Assembly (NCBI RefSeq): GCF_947507565.1
Contig: NC_089185.1
Span: 2,108,001 to 2,172,000, forward strand
Direction of reading: 5' to 3'
Source: Oscarella lobularis
Lineage: Eukaryota > Porifera > Homoscleromorpha > Homosclerophorida > Oscarellidae
Length of the DNA: 64,000 nt
Shown here: positions 45,412-55,825 of the stretch, piece by piece
Layout of the letters: each line of letters opens with the position of its first letter
Position numbering within the stretch: position 1 is the first letter of the stretch
Notes under the pieces: model-generated
What the model was told of the DNA's origin: nothing
What the model saw: the letters and a program-made list of their open reading frames with translations, nothing else
The model's database searches: none
Position numbers and translations under genes: made by a program

Positions 45412-46802
45412 GCAGAGTCAAGCCTGTTTGGCCGAAACCGCCTGCGTCTTCGAACGCTTGCTCTTCGGAGCCGCTGAAGCGACCGTTTCTTTTTCCTTCT
45501 CCTTCTCCGAGAAGTCGAGAGCGCGACGGGCCGGCGGTCTGATAGTAGTCGGCTGTTGCTGAGGACGCGGCGGAGGCGGCGGCGGCGGCGGCGGCGGCGG
45601 CGGCTGTGAAGGTCCTTGGGTTGCGGCGCTGGCGACGTCTCATGGTCGAAAGACGTCTATGATGATCTTATCTTTGCTGTAGGAAACATCAAATTTCCCA
45701 GCGTTGAAGATGTCTTCCTCTTCGATCGAGCGGACGGGAGAGTTGGCGATGATTTCAAGTGCGGCAGAATTGGCGCGAAGTTCGACGCGCGGATGGGTGT
45801 CGTTTTGGAGAATGAGTAGCGCCGTTGCCTCACGAGGGCAATCTGCAATGCGCGCTATGGTGCCGCAATTGGCGCAGCGAGCGTAGGGGCGAGGAGGTTC
45901 GACGGGAGTCGCTTTGCCTCGGGTGCAGCGGCAGCAGGCGTGATACGATTCGAATTCTGCGATTCCGAGAACGGAGACATTTCTGAGAAAGGTGGGCTGT
46001 GGGGACAGGACCACGTCCAGAACGGCGACGTCTTCAAGGTCGTCGATGGGGATGATTGGCCTTCCGTTCAATGGGGTGAAGAGGGAGTATTCTCCGGATT
46101 CGTATTTAACGGAGAAGCGGAAGTCGTAGGAGGTGCCGATGACGACATTCTCGGCGTCGCTTCCCCAGAGTTTAACGACAGTTGCTTCGGTTCGGTCGCT
46201 GACGCCGGCACTGCGAACGTGAGAAGAGGTGCGGCCAAAGGAAACCTGAAGTGGAGCGAGATCGACGACTTTGGCGTAGATGTCAACCATTTGGCCTGGA
46301 ATCTCATCTGGAACTTCGTCGAGTTTAATGCGTCGCGGTTCGTCTGGATTGGCTTCGAGATGACTGGAGACGCGATTTTTTTCGGGGACTTCATCGGGGT
46401 ATTTTCGTTGCTAACGACGACTTCCATAGAACTGCCATTTTGACGTCTTTGAATCAGGATGTTGCGAAAGAAAAGAGGGGCATCGGCGCGCGCGTAATTC
46501 TGGAAAAGGGCGTGCTTGTTCGCCGAAAAGCAGACAAATCTGATACGCCCAGATTCGTCCGCGAACCATCCGTCGAACCAGCGCAAGTGCGCTTTGTGCT
46601 TGATGTCCGAAAGAATGTCGATCTTCGCGTGGAAGTTGGCGCGGTACTCTAGAAAAAGTTACTGGCCTATGAAATTAAGGTGCGATCGAGTCCGCGTACT
46701 GATGATAGAGTAATAGACGTCGGCAATGCGGTCAAAGGTGACCGACTCCTTCTCTTGAAGTGCGACGTTCGGTGAATTGCGCGTCGCTGAAAATTGGCTC
46801 AT
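45412..46802 (-). pseudogene. Helitron B RPA1-like gene, broken
   Basis: Exon 1 is 46802-46700 (MSQFSATRNSPNVAL...FDRIADVYYSII). A 51-bp intron (46699-46649, GTACG...TTCTAG) follows, then exon 2 from 46648 (KYRANFHAKIDILSDIKHK). The exon-intron position matches Helitron A. A run of seven T (46376-46382) changes frame between SPKKI and VSSHLEANPDEPRRIKL; the rest reads KLDEVPDEIPGQMVDIYAKV, an OB-fold region, and CCRCTRG...YARCANCG (zinc ribbon). An in-frame TGA follows FRP at ~45640. Beyond it the same frame carries a long polyproline run (45545-45600) and a KSKRSKTQ basic tail to ~45412. This is a two-lesion pseudogene. Confidence 0.8.
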
Positions 46803-47508
46803 CTTCAGAGAAAGAATCGATTGGCATTAGAGCGAAAGAGGTAAGGAGAGCGATAGAGGATCGAGGATAAACAAAGGATTTCGTGGAAGCGTAGGATTCG
46901 GTCTTGGCTCGATGAGTACGCGTTTACGTAGAGACTTGGTGATCGGAGAGCGAGTAATAATTACCGTAAAGCGGAAAAACACAGGAGAGAGAAGTCGTAG
47001 AGATGTCGTTCGAGAATGGTAAACAAAGGAACAATGGAATGCGCTGGTGCGCGGAAGCTAGTTCGTATCATAAAAGGTGTAAAACGGCGCGGTATACGTG
47101 CGCATATGGGTTTGTTTGAGTGAAGAACGATCGAAAAACGTTTCGGTTGAGAGAACGGAGTCGTAGAGGGTGGTTTTCAAGCGATTGCGAGAGCTGGAGT
47201 GAACATTACGTCATTCATGAGCGGTAATTGAATTATGCTTGCGCGTCACGTGTTGGCATTACCAATACTGGCAAGGGGAGGATTGAAAATGTCGGCTGCG
47301 CGTCTTTTTCTCCGCAGAAGAGCGAAAGAAGTGTTCGGTCTGAAAATCTGTTAAATCTGTTTAGCGAGGTTTGACGCGGTTTATCGAGGTTAGATCGGAA
47401 ATCTTGAAGTAGCTACTATAGGTATATATATTGGCGTGATAAACATACCAATGTGAATTAGGTCAAATTCGGAAAGGAAATGCGCTGCACGTCGAAGTGG
47501 GGAGGTAT

Positions 47509-50500
47509 TTATAGTACCTCACGGTACACCACGTTCGCCGTTTTGGGAGATTCGGAAAAAACGTAAAGATTGTTTGGAGAGCTGACTCGCGAACAGGCGA
47601 CGTAAAATTGACCGTGGGCGAAGCATTTCGTAGAGAGACATAGGCCTACCGTTTTCAGTGTTTGTCCTTGCGACTTGTTAATGGTCATGGCGAAGGAGAG
47701 TCTAACCGGGAACTGCAGGCGCTTAAAAGAAACAGTGGAATCGGAGGGAATGAGCGGAATGCGAGGCACGAAGACGCTCTCTCCCGCGTATCGTCCAGTG
47801 CACAAGGTGGCCTCTATGACGTTGGGGCACAGTCGAGTGACGGTCAATTTTGTACCGTTACAGAGTCTAGGGGCGTCGATGTTGCGAAGAAGCATTATGG
47901 GCGCGCCGACTTTGAGTCGTAACGTGTGCGACGGTAGACCTGGGGGATTGAGCGAATTGAGAACCTCCGTGGGATAGTTGACAGCGTCGTCCGGCTCTAA
48001 CGTCGTGTCAACGGCTAGATAGATTTTTTCGTCTTCCGGTATGAGTTGGAGCATTGCCTCGTTAAGTTCCGTTACCTTGTCGTTTTTCGGGGCTAGTATA
48101 GCTCTTTCGCCAAGCCAAGCAATATCTTTGTATCTTTCGGCGAGTTGGGGAAAAACGGATTCCAAGAGTTCATCGGTGGATTTGACAACGGTTCCACACG
48201 GAACGGCGATGAGCCCGTCTTGTGGATCGGGGGCGATTTCGCCGTTACCGATTTGCATGAGGAGGTCTGCGTACGCGCCGGATTGAGCGTCGCCGAATAG
48301 GTGGGCTCTCATGTTCGTTGTCAAACGGAGCGTCTGCACTTTGGGCCAAAGAGAACGGGAATATTTGAGGCAGGCTGCAATCTCGTCGGCTTTCGTGCCT
48401 TTTGGTATGATTGGCAAAGTTTGCCTAAAATCTCCTGCGAGTATGAGTGGCAAGCCTCCCATGAGGGCGTCGTTTTCGCGAATATCGCGTAGACTTCGGT
48501 CCAGTGCTTCGAGAGCCTTCTTGTTTGCCATAGTGCACTCGTCCCAAATGATTACTTTGGCCAAGCGGAGAAGCCTCGATCGTGCGGTGTTCTTTTGAAT
48601 GCTGCAGGTCGGACGGTCGTAACGACAGATGTTGAGCGGTAGCTTAAAAACGGAATGAGCCGTTTTGCCGCCAGTTAAAAGTGTCGCGGCGATGCCGGAG
48701 GAAGCGACTGCGAGACCTATTTCGCCTTGCGATCGAATTTTATCGAGAAAAACGTTGAGAAGAAAGGTCTTTCCCGTTCCTCCAGGAGCGTCGAGAAAAA
48801 TGATGGCGTTGCTCGCACCTCGGGTGACGTAGTCCAGCAATTCTTCGTAAACGAGCAATTCTTCGTAAACGCGTGTTTTCTCCGGCGTAAGAGACCGTTC
48901 GTTTGTTGCGAGTCGTTCGTGCATCTCCGGCGTGTTATACGAATATTCAGCGGCAATATCTCGAGGAAAGTCGTCGCTTTGCTCTTCCGAGCGGTCGGGG
49001 GTGGCTAAACCATACTCGCTAAGCGGCTTTCCGCCAGGAAAAGAGAGTAATTTGTTTTCGATGTACGTCAAAGCTCGATTGAAAATTGCGTCTGCATAGG
49101 GCAACGTTTCGTCGTTTGCGCGTCGGCGAAGTGTGCGAAGGTAATCTTGCGCCATCGCTTCTTTGTGTCGTTCCCAAAGATCCGGAGGATCGGAAATTTC
49201 GCTCATGTGCAGCATTATGGCGAACATGTCGCGAATTTTGTGCGGACGATCGGTAACCGTTGCCTCCGTGAGTGCGAGGTGCCAGTGGCGATCGTCGGTC
49301 AAGAGGCCGCGTTCTCTGCAAGCTTCGGCATACGTGTCGAAAACGGCACCGTCTACTGTTCGTAAGTCGGCGAAACAGGTAGGCCCTCGAACGTGCAACA
49401 ATAGAAGTCGTAGGAGATAGCATGCCGTGTCCCGAGGATGTACGGTGTAAATGCGTCCTAGAGTTGTCGACTTCTTGATGCCTGGAGTATGCGGCAGAGA
49501 TTGACCCTGCTTTCTCCTCTGCCACTTTTTGTTCTCCCACCTAAAGTATCGCGGAACGTCGACGTAGAGAAGGGTCTTAGCAAAATCGTCCGCGGCGCAG
49601 AGCTCGAAGAAGCCGGTAAGTGTCGTGGCAGGAGGTTGTTGTGCGAGGTTTTCGGCGTTTCGAACGTTGAACAACGTTCGTTGACCGTTTTCCAAGTGCA
49701 CTTGGAGTTGTTCGACGGCCGGGAAGTGATCGTGAATGGGAAATTTCAAGATGCGCCATACGCCTTCGTTCGTGCTAAGATATCTCGCTATTTGGTATCG
49801 TGTGATTTCGTCGTTTCGGTGCCGATTCGCCAAGCCGACGACGGCCCTGTCCTTTCCTTTGTTTAGGTAGGCCATGAGATATTTCAGTGCGCAAATGGAC
49901 CGACAGTATTCGACGTTAACGTGAGCGTCGAATGTGCGAGATAGAAATGGACTGTACGGAACGACCCACCGGTTGTCGATGTGGAATCTGCCTAAGGTCG
50001 TTTCTATGCCGCCGTCTTCCGGAAAACGACGCCTGTATAAGGGGTAACCGTTGAGAGAAGTCACTGTCTCGCGCAGGAAGTGCCTGGGGTAATGCTTCGT
50101 GCACTGCCCGTCCTTCATGCAAGGAGATCTGCGATTTAGTTGGCCGCACGGTCCGTGAATCATGTGTTTCGTTATCGTGGCAAAAAGTGTCGGGTCTTCG
50201 TTCGGGTCGGGGAGTTCGGCGCTTATAATGCTGTCTATCTGTTCGGGTCGAATTTTCTCTACCATCCACGAGAGAAAGTGAACGTGGGGTAGGCCACGTT
50301 TCTGCCACTCGATCGTGTAAACGTGACAGCGTTTAATACCGTATATGTTCTGCGTATCGACGAGATACATGAACCTTTGGACTTTGAGCCTGAAAACTCG
50401 GGCTACGAGATCGTGTCTATCTATGGGCGTCTGTCCGGGCAGAAGTTCGTTGGTAATTTCTGGCCAATTGGAATTGCACGTCATCGTAATAAAGAGATCG

Positions 50501-52679
50501 GGCACTCCGTGGTGCTTGACGTACGTCATTGCGTCCTGGCACTTTTCGTGCATGTATCGAGGGCCGCCCGTGAACGATGAAGGAAGAACGACCAACTGAC
50601 CAACGTTGTTGGGTCGCCGTCGGCTTCCACTGCATCTCGCAAAGTAGTGTAAGAGGCCGCGCGCAGATCATCCTGGTGGTGGCGCATGTGGTTTAGTCTG
50701 TCGGTTTCGATTTTGGCAAACACGTCGACAATGAACTGATGAGACAGTTTGCCGGCGCGAAGTAGAGTGTTAAAGTCGCCGTCTCGCTGCATTAACCGAA
50801 ATGCGTAAAATTGCAGCATAGTTATCTTTTTTGTGGTTATTACGTTTGTTTGCGGATTTTTTTGACGGCGAGACAAGTGATAGCCGTCTTCGCCCAATGG
50901 AAAAAGAAGCGGATATTGCAGAGAATCGTAGGATCTGTGAACTTCGTGAATACGCATAATTCTGTCATCTTTGTCGGAAAGAACGATGTCGCGGTATCCT
51001 TCTTGTCCCTCGGGCACGAGAGCGGCGACGTCGTGGCCGGATGGCGCATTGAACGTCCGTTCGTGTTCGCCTCGGGGAACTCTGTCTTCACGTAAGACGA
51101 CGCGGTATTCGGGCATCGTTGGCGTTCGTTGCTCGAGTGCAGTTTTAAAAACACGCACGTGCTCGTTGTTTTCCTGAAGCATGTCTTGAAGACGAAGGAT
51201 TGTCTCCCTATTTAACTGCGATTCGCGGTCGATTTGCCACGAAAGTCTGGCGTCGGCTTGTTGTCCGCGATCGTCTATGAAGTAAATCTGAACAAACTGG
51301 GGTTGCTGCTCGGCTGCCGGTGTGAGGGGTCCGATGTTGTGATAAATTTGTCCTTGGACTTTGAAGGTCGGCATGAATCCAGGTTCGACGAGGGTGTGCG
51401 CTTGAAATGATGTCATTACGAAGCACGAATTGTATTTGCGAATGTTTTCTCGGAATTCTTTGGAGAGCGACGTGTTCTCCGTTAGAAGAGCGCGTAGCGG
51501 TTCGGGAGGATTACCGAGCAACGGAACGTCGACTTTGCCTTTGGCGCAACACATTCCCGGAGGTTCGGTTGGCCATTTCTTAGCGTTGCAGTGCCGGCAC
51601 TTAGCGGACATTGAACCTATTCGTCCGCCGTCGTACAAATCATGCGGGTTGTAACGAAATGCGGGGTAATTTGGAAGCGGGAGCGGTACTTCGTGAATTT
51701 CGGTGTCTCCTTGACGGTCAGTTCGATGAGAGCTAGCACCCGAATTCAACGCATCTGGGACGGCTGCGGCAATAGGTCTTAACGGAACGGGTGCAGCAAT
51801 AGGTCTCACGGGGACGGGTGCAGCAATAGGTCTTGCGGGGACGGGTGCAGCAATAGGTCTTAGAGGGAAACACGAAGTAGTAAAGATTCGAACGCTTCGT
51901 TGCACCAACGAAATATTTTGGGCGAGCAAAGGCACTCGGCTTGTGGTTAGCAAAGAAGAACGTGAGCCGTCACGTGTGCCGCCAGAAAAGCTTGCGTCGT
52001 CATGGGAAAGAGAGGCATCTGAAGTAGAGAGACGTTCTGCGCTGGATGGACCGGGGAGTGAAACTGCAGTAAAATTAATTCTGTTAGTGGACGTTAAGGT
52101 GCGAGAAAAGGTAAGAACGGGGACAGCCGAAGCACATGGCGAAATGGCGGTAAGAGATGCCGGGCTGTTCGAACAGAGCGATGAGCTTTGGTCCCTAGGT
52201 GTTGAGTACAAATGATCGGCTTGGAGCGATTCTGAGACGCGTGAAATAGAACTGGAACAAATAAATTCAATAGAATACGAACGATCGGCGGAGTGCAGAG
52301 AGGGCGACGACGAACGGGAGCAGAGGTGATCAATGGAAGAGGAATTTTGTGGAGACAGTATATTCTGCTGCTCAGAAGTGGATCTCGCGATCTTCATTCT
52401 CTTTGCATCTGGGGAAATGTCGCTCTGAACCGTTTGCTCTCCAGGAGGGGACTCGGTATGTACAGACGATGACGACGCTTCTGCACGTTCAGAAACAGTA
52501 GAGGAATCTGCATCGGACCTAAATTGACCGTCGTAGCTGCACAGACCGGCAGAATGATTTTTTTCGGAAACGCGATCAGCATTGTTTGACGTTGAATTAG
52601 CCGCTCTCGCCAGTCGTGTTCTTTTAGCAGCTCGAGATAATCTGCCGATATTTCCGGTGCGCTTTCGTTTTAGTGGCAT
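47509..52679 (-). pseudogene. Helitron B Rep-helicase, single frameshift
   Basis: ATG at 52679 (MPLKRKRTGNIGRLSRAAKR). A long Ser-rich N-terminal region contains four RPIAAPVP units (~51760-51870). Zinc motif CRHCNAKKWPTEPPGMCC, then the Helitron_like_N domain. One base is missing at ~50600-50612 (between EADGDP and NVGQLV), splitting the frame. The second part has LPSSFTGGPRYMHEK, the HUH motif GLPHVHFLSW (~50270-50300), paired Tyr KYLMAYLNKGKD, helicase DAPGGTGKT (~48780), IIWDECTMANK, GDFRQTLP, NKSQGQT and YVACSRV, with its stop at 47509. A duplicated VYEELL unit sits before the Walker A. Restoring the frame gives about 1,720 residues, a normal length for animal Helitrons. Confidence 0.92.
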
Positions 52680-52879
52680 TCTGAGATCTGCGGAAATAAA
52701 TCAGTAACTTTAGGCTTGTTCGGGGAAAAGTGGAAGTAAATGTGAAAAGGACGCGACGATTTCGCCCAAAGCACGACGATCGCGCGAAGAAGAAAGCGCG
52801 ATGTAGAGAGGAGGACGATTTCTCTCGTCGATTCGTCCCTGGACTCGTACGCGTGGGACGAACGTGACGATTCGCGTCG

Positions 52880-53729
52880 AAAAAGGTCCGACGATGCGAC
52901 CAAATGCGACGAAAATTCGTCGAAAACTGCGCCGGAACGCCTGTCGAAGAGCGTTCAGACGGATCGAAAGGAGAAGACTGGCGAAAAGAACGTCAGATGG
53001 GTTTGAGAAGCGTTGGAACTTACGAATATCGCTTCCGATGAAGCGATAGAACAGCTTTGAAGTGCGAAAACGCAGGAAAAAAGGCGAGGAAGGCAAGGAT
53101 AGCAGTCGAAAGTGGCATATCACGTGACTGACCGCATGCAAGATGGCGCTGGCTCTTCGCGATGACGTCACCAACGAAAACCGAGTGAGAAAGCGAATTC
53201 GGGACTTCGCGAACGAAGAAAGGGCATCGCTGCGTCGATAAATCGCCTTCGGAAGTGGAAACGACTTGCGAAAGTGGGCGACTTATCGAGGAAAAGAGAC
53301 GATTTCCCGAAAAGGGGCCTCGATCGTCGATCGAAAGTGGAAGGGTGTCGAGAACGACGCGAAAAAGCGGCCGTGTCGTTGAGAGAGTCGTTCGCGCGCG
53401 GTTCGAAATCGATCGATCGCGAGATTCGCGAAAAACGGGGCTTCGCGAGCGTTTTCGGCGCGATACGACGATCGAAAACTCTTCGCGGCATCGAATAATC
53501 GCTCTCGGAACTTCGAACGAATCGAAACGACGCCCGAACCGCCGGAAAAACGGCGACTTTCGAAAGGGGCCCCGACGCGATCCGACGCCGTACGAACATC
53601 CGCGCTCGTTCGAAAAAGCGGTCTCGAAACGGGCGAGGCGAGGCGCCTCGATGCGAAGGAGTGCAAGGCGAACAAAGGTGGGCGCGGCCATCTTGGCCAA
53701 GATGGCGCACTCGGTTTTAGTGGTGTAGA
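52880..53729 (-). promoter_or_regulatory. Shared Helitron 5' leader (B) with YY1-like motifs
   Basis: Common TCGA-rich leader also at 54770-55582 (C) and ~60780-61650 (D). AAGATGGCG, the YY1 core, occurs ~25 bp from the 5' terminus (53699-53707; C 55552-55560; D 61619-61627) and again ~550 bp inside (53140-53148; ~55009 in C; ~61074 in D), next to CACGTGAC or GGTGACC. This probably contains the promoter. Long ORFs exist in several frames on both strands but do not look like a specific protein. Confidence 0.5.
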
Positions 53730-53739
53730 CTAGCTGACT

Positions 53740-53757
53740 ACCCGGCTTCGCCCGGGT
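53740..53757 (-). terminator. Helitron C 3' terminal hairpin
   Basis: ACCCGGGCGAAGCCGGGT on the minus strand ahead of CTAG. Confidence 0.85.
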
Positions 53758-54046
53758 CTGTTCTCCAAGTTTTCTGTTCTGGCGTGGTTATTCGCTACAG
53801 ACACGTGAAACTTTGACATTTTCGGCGTTACATCCGGTAATAGTTGGTGTTACTTCCGGTCGTCACTACCGGTCGTCGCTACCGGTCGTTAGTACCGGCA
53901 CCTTTTCGTTCTTTGTGAACCCGTTCTCGCTAATCTGGCCGCGCCAAGAACGAATTTACATCTTGTGACCCGCGTTTTGGTCGGTGTATACCGACTGCAC
54001 TTTGAGATACCACTACTTGTTCAGAGTAAGTGCGCTAGAAGTTGCC

Positions 54047-54530
54047 CGGTACGTTGTGCAAATGGAGTTATGGGTGTATACATGAGTCAGTAGAAAGTGA
54101 CCGTGCATATCATGCAAGTCAGAGTCATTGCATTCTCTGACTGAAGAACAGCGTCTCCAGACGTACCATCATACATTCGGAGCAAAAGCCGATTCCGCTA
54201 AGGTTTTTAACGTTTTAGTTCTGGCAGGGGCTCAGTCTATCGTTGGACAGTAATATGAAGAGCTTAAGCTGCCTGTAATCGATTGCCTTCAATTGATTTA
54301 GCCGTAACTGCACGGTACGTTGTGCAAATGAAGTTATGGGTGTAAGTATATGTCAGAACAAAGTGACCATGCATGTAATGAAAGTCAGAGTCATTGTATA
54401 CTCTGATTGAAGAACAGCGTCTCCAGAACGTTTTTAGCCAAACCCGCTACCGCTAAGGATTTTAACGTTTTTAGTTCTTGCACTTGCTCAGTTTATCGTT
54501 GGACAGTAATATGGAGAGCTTGGGTTAAAT
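54047..54530. repeat. ~265-bp direct duplication inside Helitron C
   Basis: Units starting near 54050 and 54312 share GGTACGTTGTGCAAATG, CAAAGTGACC-like, GAAGAACAGCGTCTCCAGA and TTATCGTTGGACAGTAATAT-like blocks in the same order, with scattered substitutions. Confidence 0.8.
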
Positions 54531-55592
54531 CAATGGAAGGCAATCGATTCAATTGATTTAACCCAAAGTAATAAGTTCAATTATTTGTTCAATGGATAGG
54601 GTGATCCCGTCATATACTCTACTTAGCAGAAGACAATCGGCTCGACCAGCTTTGGCGCTTCACACGTAGAATGCATTGTGCGTTTATGACGAATACCCGC
54701 TTGAACGAATTGGCAATAGCAGGGCTTCGCTCAAAGTGAACTAATTAGGCGTATGTGTAGAATACCCGTTTTGTGAACAGTATTCGCGGCGGGGAGCTTC
54801 GAAGGCGACGTGGAAGAGCGTTCAGACGGATCGAAAGGACTACACTGGTGAAAAGAAGGAAAGATGGGATCGAGAACCGTTCGAACTTACGAATAACGCT
54901 TCCGACGAAGCGATACAACTCGTGCGAAGTGCGAAAACGCAGAAAGAAAGGCCAAGGAGGCTGGAAGAGCAGTCAAAACCGATCTATCACGTGACCTACG
55001 GAATCCAAGATGGCGCGCGCTGTTCGCGATGACGTCAGTGACGAAACCGGGGCGAGAAAGCGATTTCGGGACTTCGCGAACGGAAAAAAGGCTTCGCGGC
55101 ATCGAAAAATCGCCTTCGGAAGCGGGAACGACTCGCGAAAGTGCGCGACTTCGAAGAAAAAAGACGATTTCCCGAAAAGGGGCCTCGATCGGCGATCGAA
55201 AGCGGAAGAGTGTCGAGGAAGACGCGAAAAAGCGACCCTGTCGTCGAGAAAGTCGTCCGCGCGCGGTTCGAAATCGATCGATCGCGAGAATCGCGGAAAA
55301 CGGGGCTTCGCGGGCGGTTTCGGCGCGATTCGACGATCGAAAACGCTTCGCAGCGACGAACAATCGCTCCTGGAACTTCGAACGAAGCGAAACTTCGCCC
55401 GAATCGCCCGAAAAACGACGTTTCCCGAAAGGGGCCCCGACGCGCGAAACCCAGTTACTATCACCCACACCAGTTCGAAGAAGGCGCCGAAAAGCGGAGA
55501 GCGCCGTGCGGTTCGAAACGAAGGAGGAGTTCGCGAACAACGGATTCGTCCAAGATGGCGCGTATGCTTTTAATGGTAGAGACTAGCTGGTT

Positions 55593-55611
55593 ACCCGGCT
55601 TCGCCCGGGTG
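55593..55611 (-). terminator. Helitron D 3' terminal hairpin
   Basis: ACCCGGGCGAAGCCGGGT on the minus strand ahead of CTAG. Confidence 0.85.
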
Positions 55612-55825
55612 CTTTCTCCAAGTTCTTTTTCAAAACTGCTATCGTTTGTACACACGCAGGGGCGCAACTGTAGGCTCTAAATTAATTACTTATTGGCGTA
55701 CGTGTTGGCGTTACCCAGGCCACACCACGGGGAGGTCCGTACGCCACGTGGCCCAAAAATGTTGGCCTCTTTCGAGGCGTAGGATAAGGTAGTTTGGGGT
55801 TAGGGAAGGGGAAGGGAAGGTCCCG

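Larger units (their letters stand above)
45179..53729 (-). mobile_element. Helitron B (8.55 kb, Rep-helicase + RPA)
   Basis: 5' end TCTACACCACTAAAACCG at 53729. 3' end is hairpin ACCCGGGCGAAGCCGGGT, then AATTAG, then CTAG at 45182-45179. Rep-helicase (52679-47509) precedes the RPA gene (46802-45412), the reverse of Helitron A. 46803-47508 has no supported ORF. The 5' ~0.8 kb (52880-53729) is shared with C and D. Confidence 0.9.
53730..55582 (-). mobile_element. Helitron C (1.85 kb, non-autonomous)
   Basis: 5' end TCTCTACCATTAAAAGC at 55582. 3' end is hairpin ACCCGGGCGAAGCCGGGT, then AGTCAG, then CTAG at 53733-53730. The 5' 0.8 kb (54770-55582) is homologous to the leaders of B and D. The 3' ~1 kb is unique, with an internal direct duplication. 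No protein gene is supported, so it would need enzymes from B or D relatives. Confidence 0.88.

Noticed and set aside
45272-45643. Poly-alanine ORF on the minus strand
   Set aside because: Out-of-frame reading of the polyproline tail of the Helitron B RPA gene.
53020-53710. Overlapping 130-226 codon ORFs on both strands
   Set aside because: They lie in the CGA/TCG-rich Helitron leader, overlap each other in many frames and show no recognisable motif; treated as composition effects.
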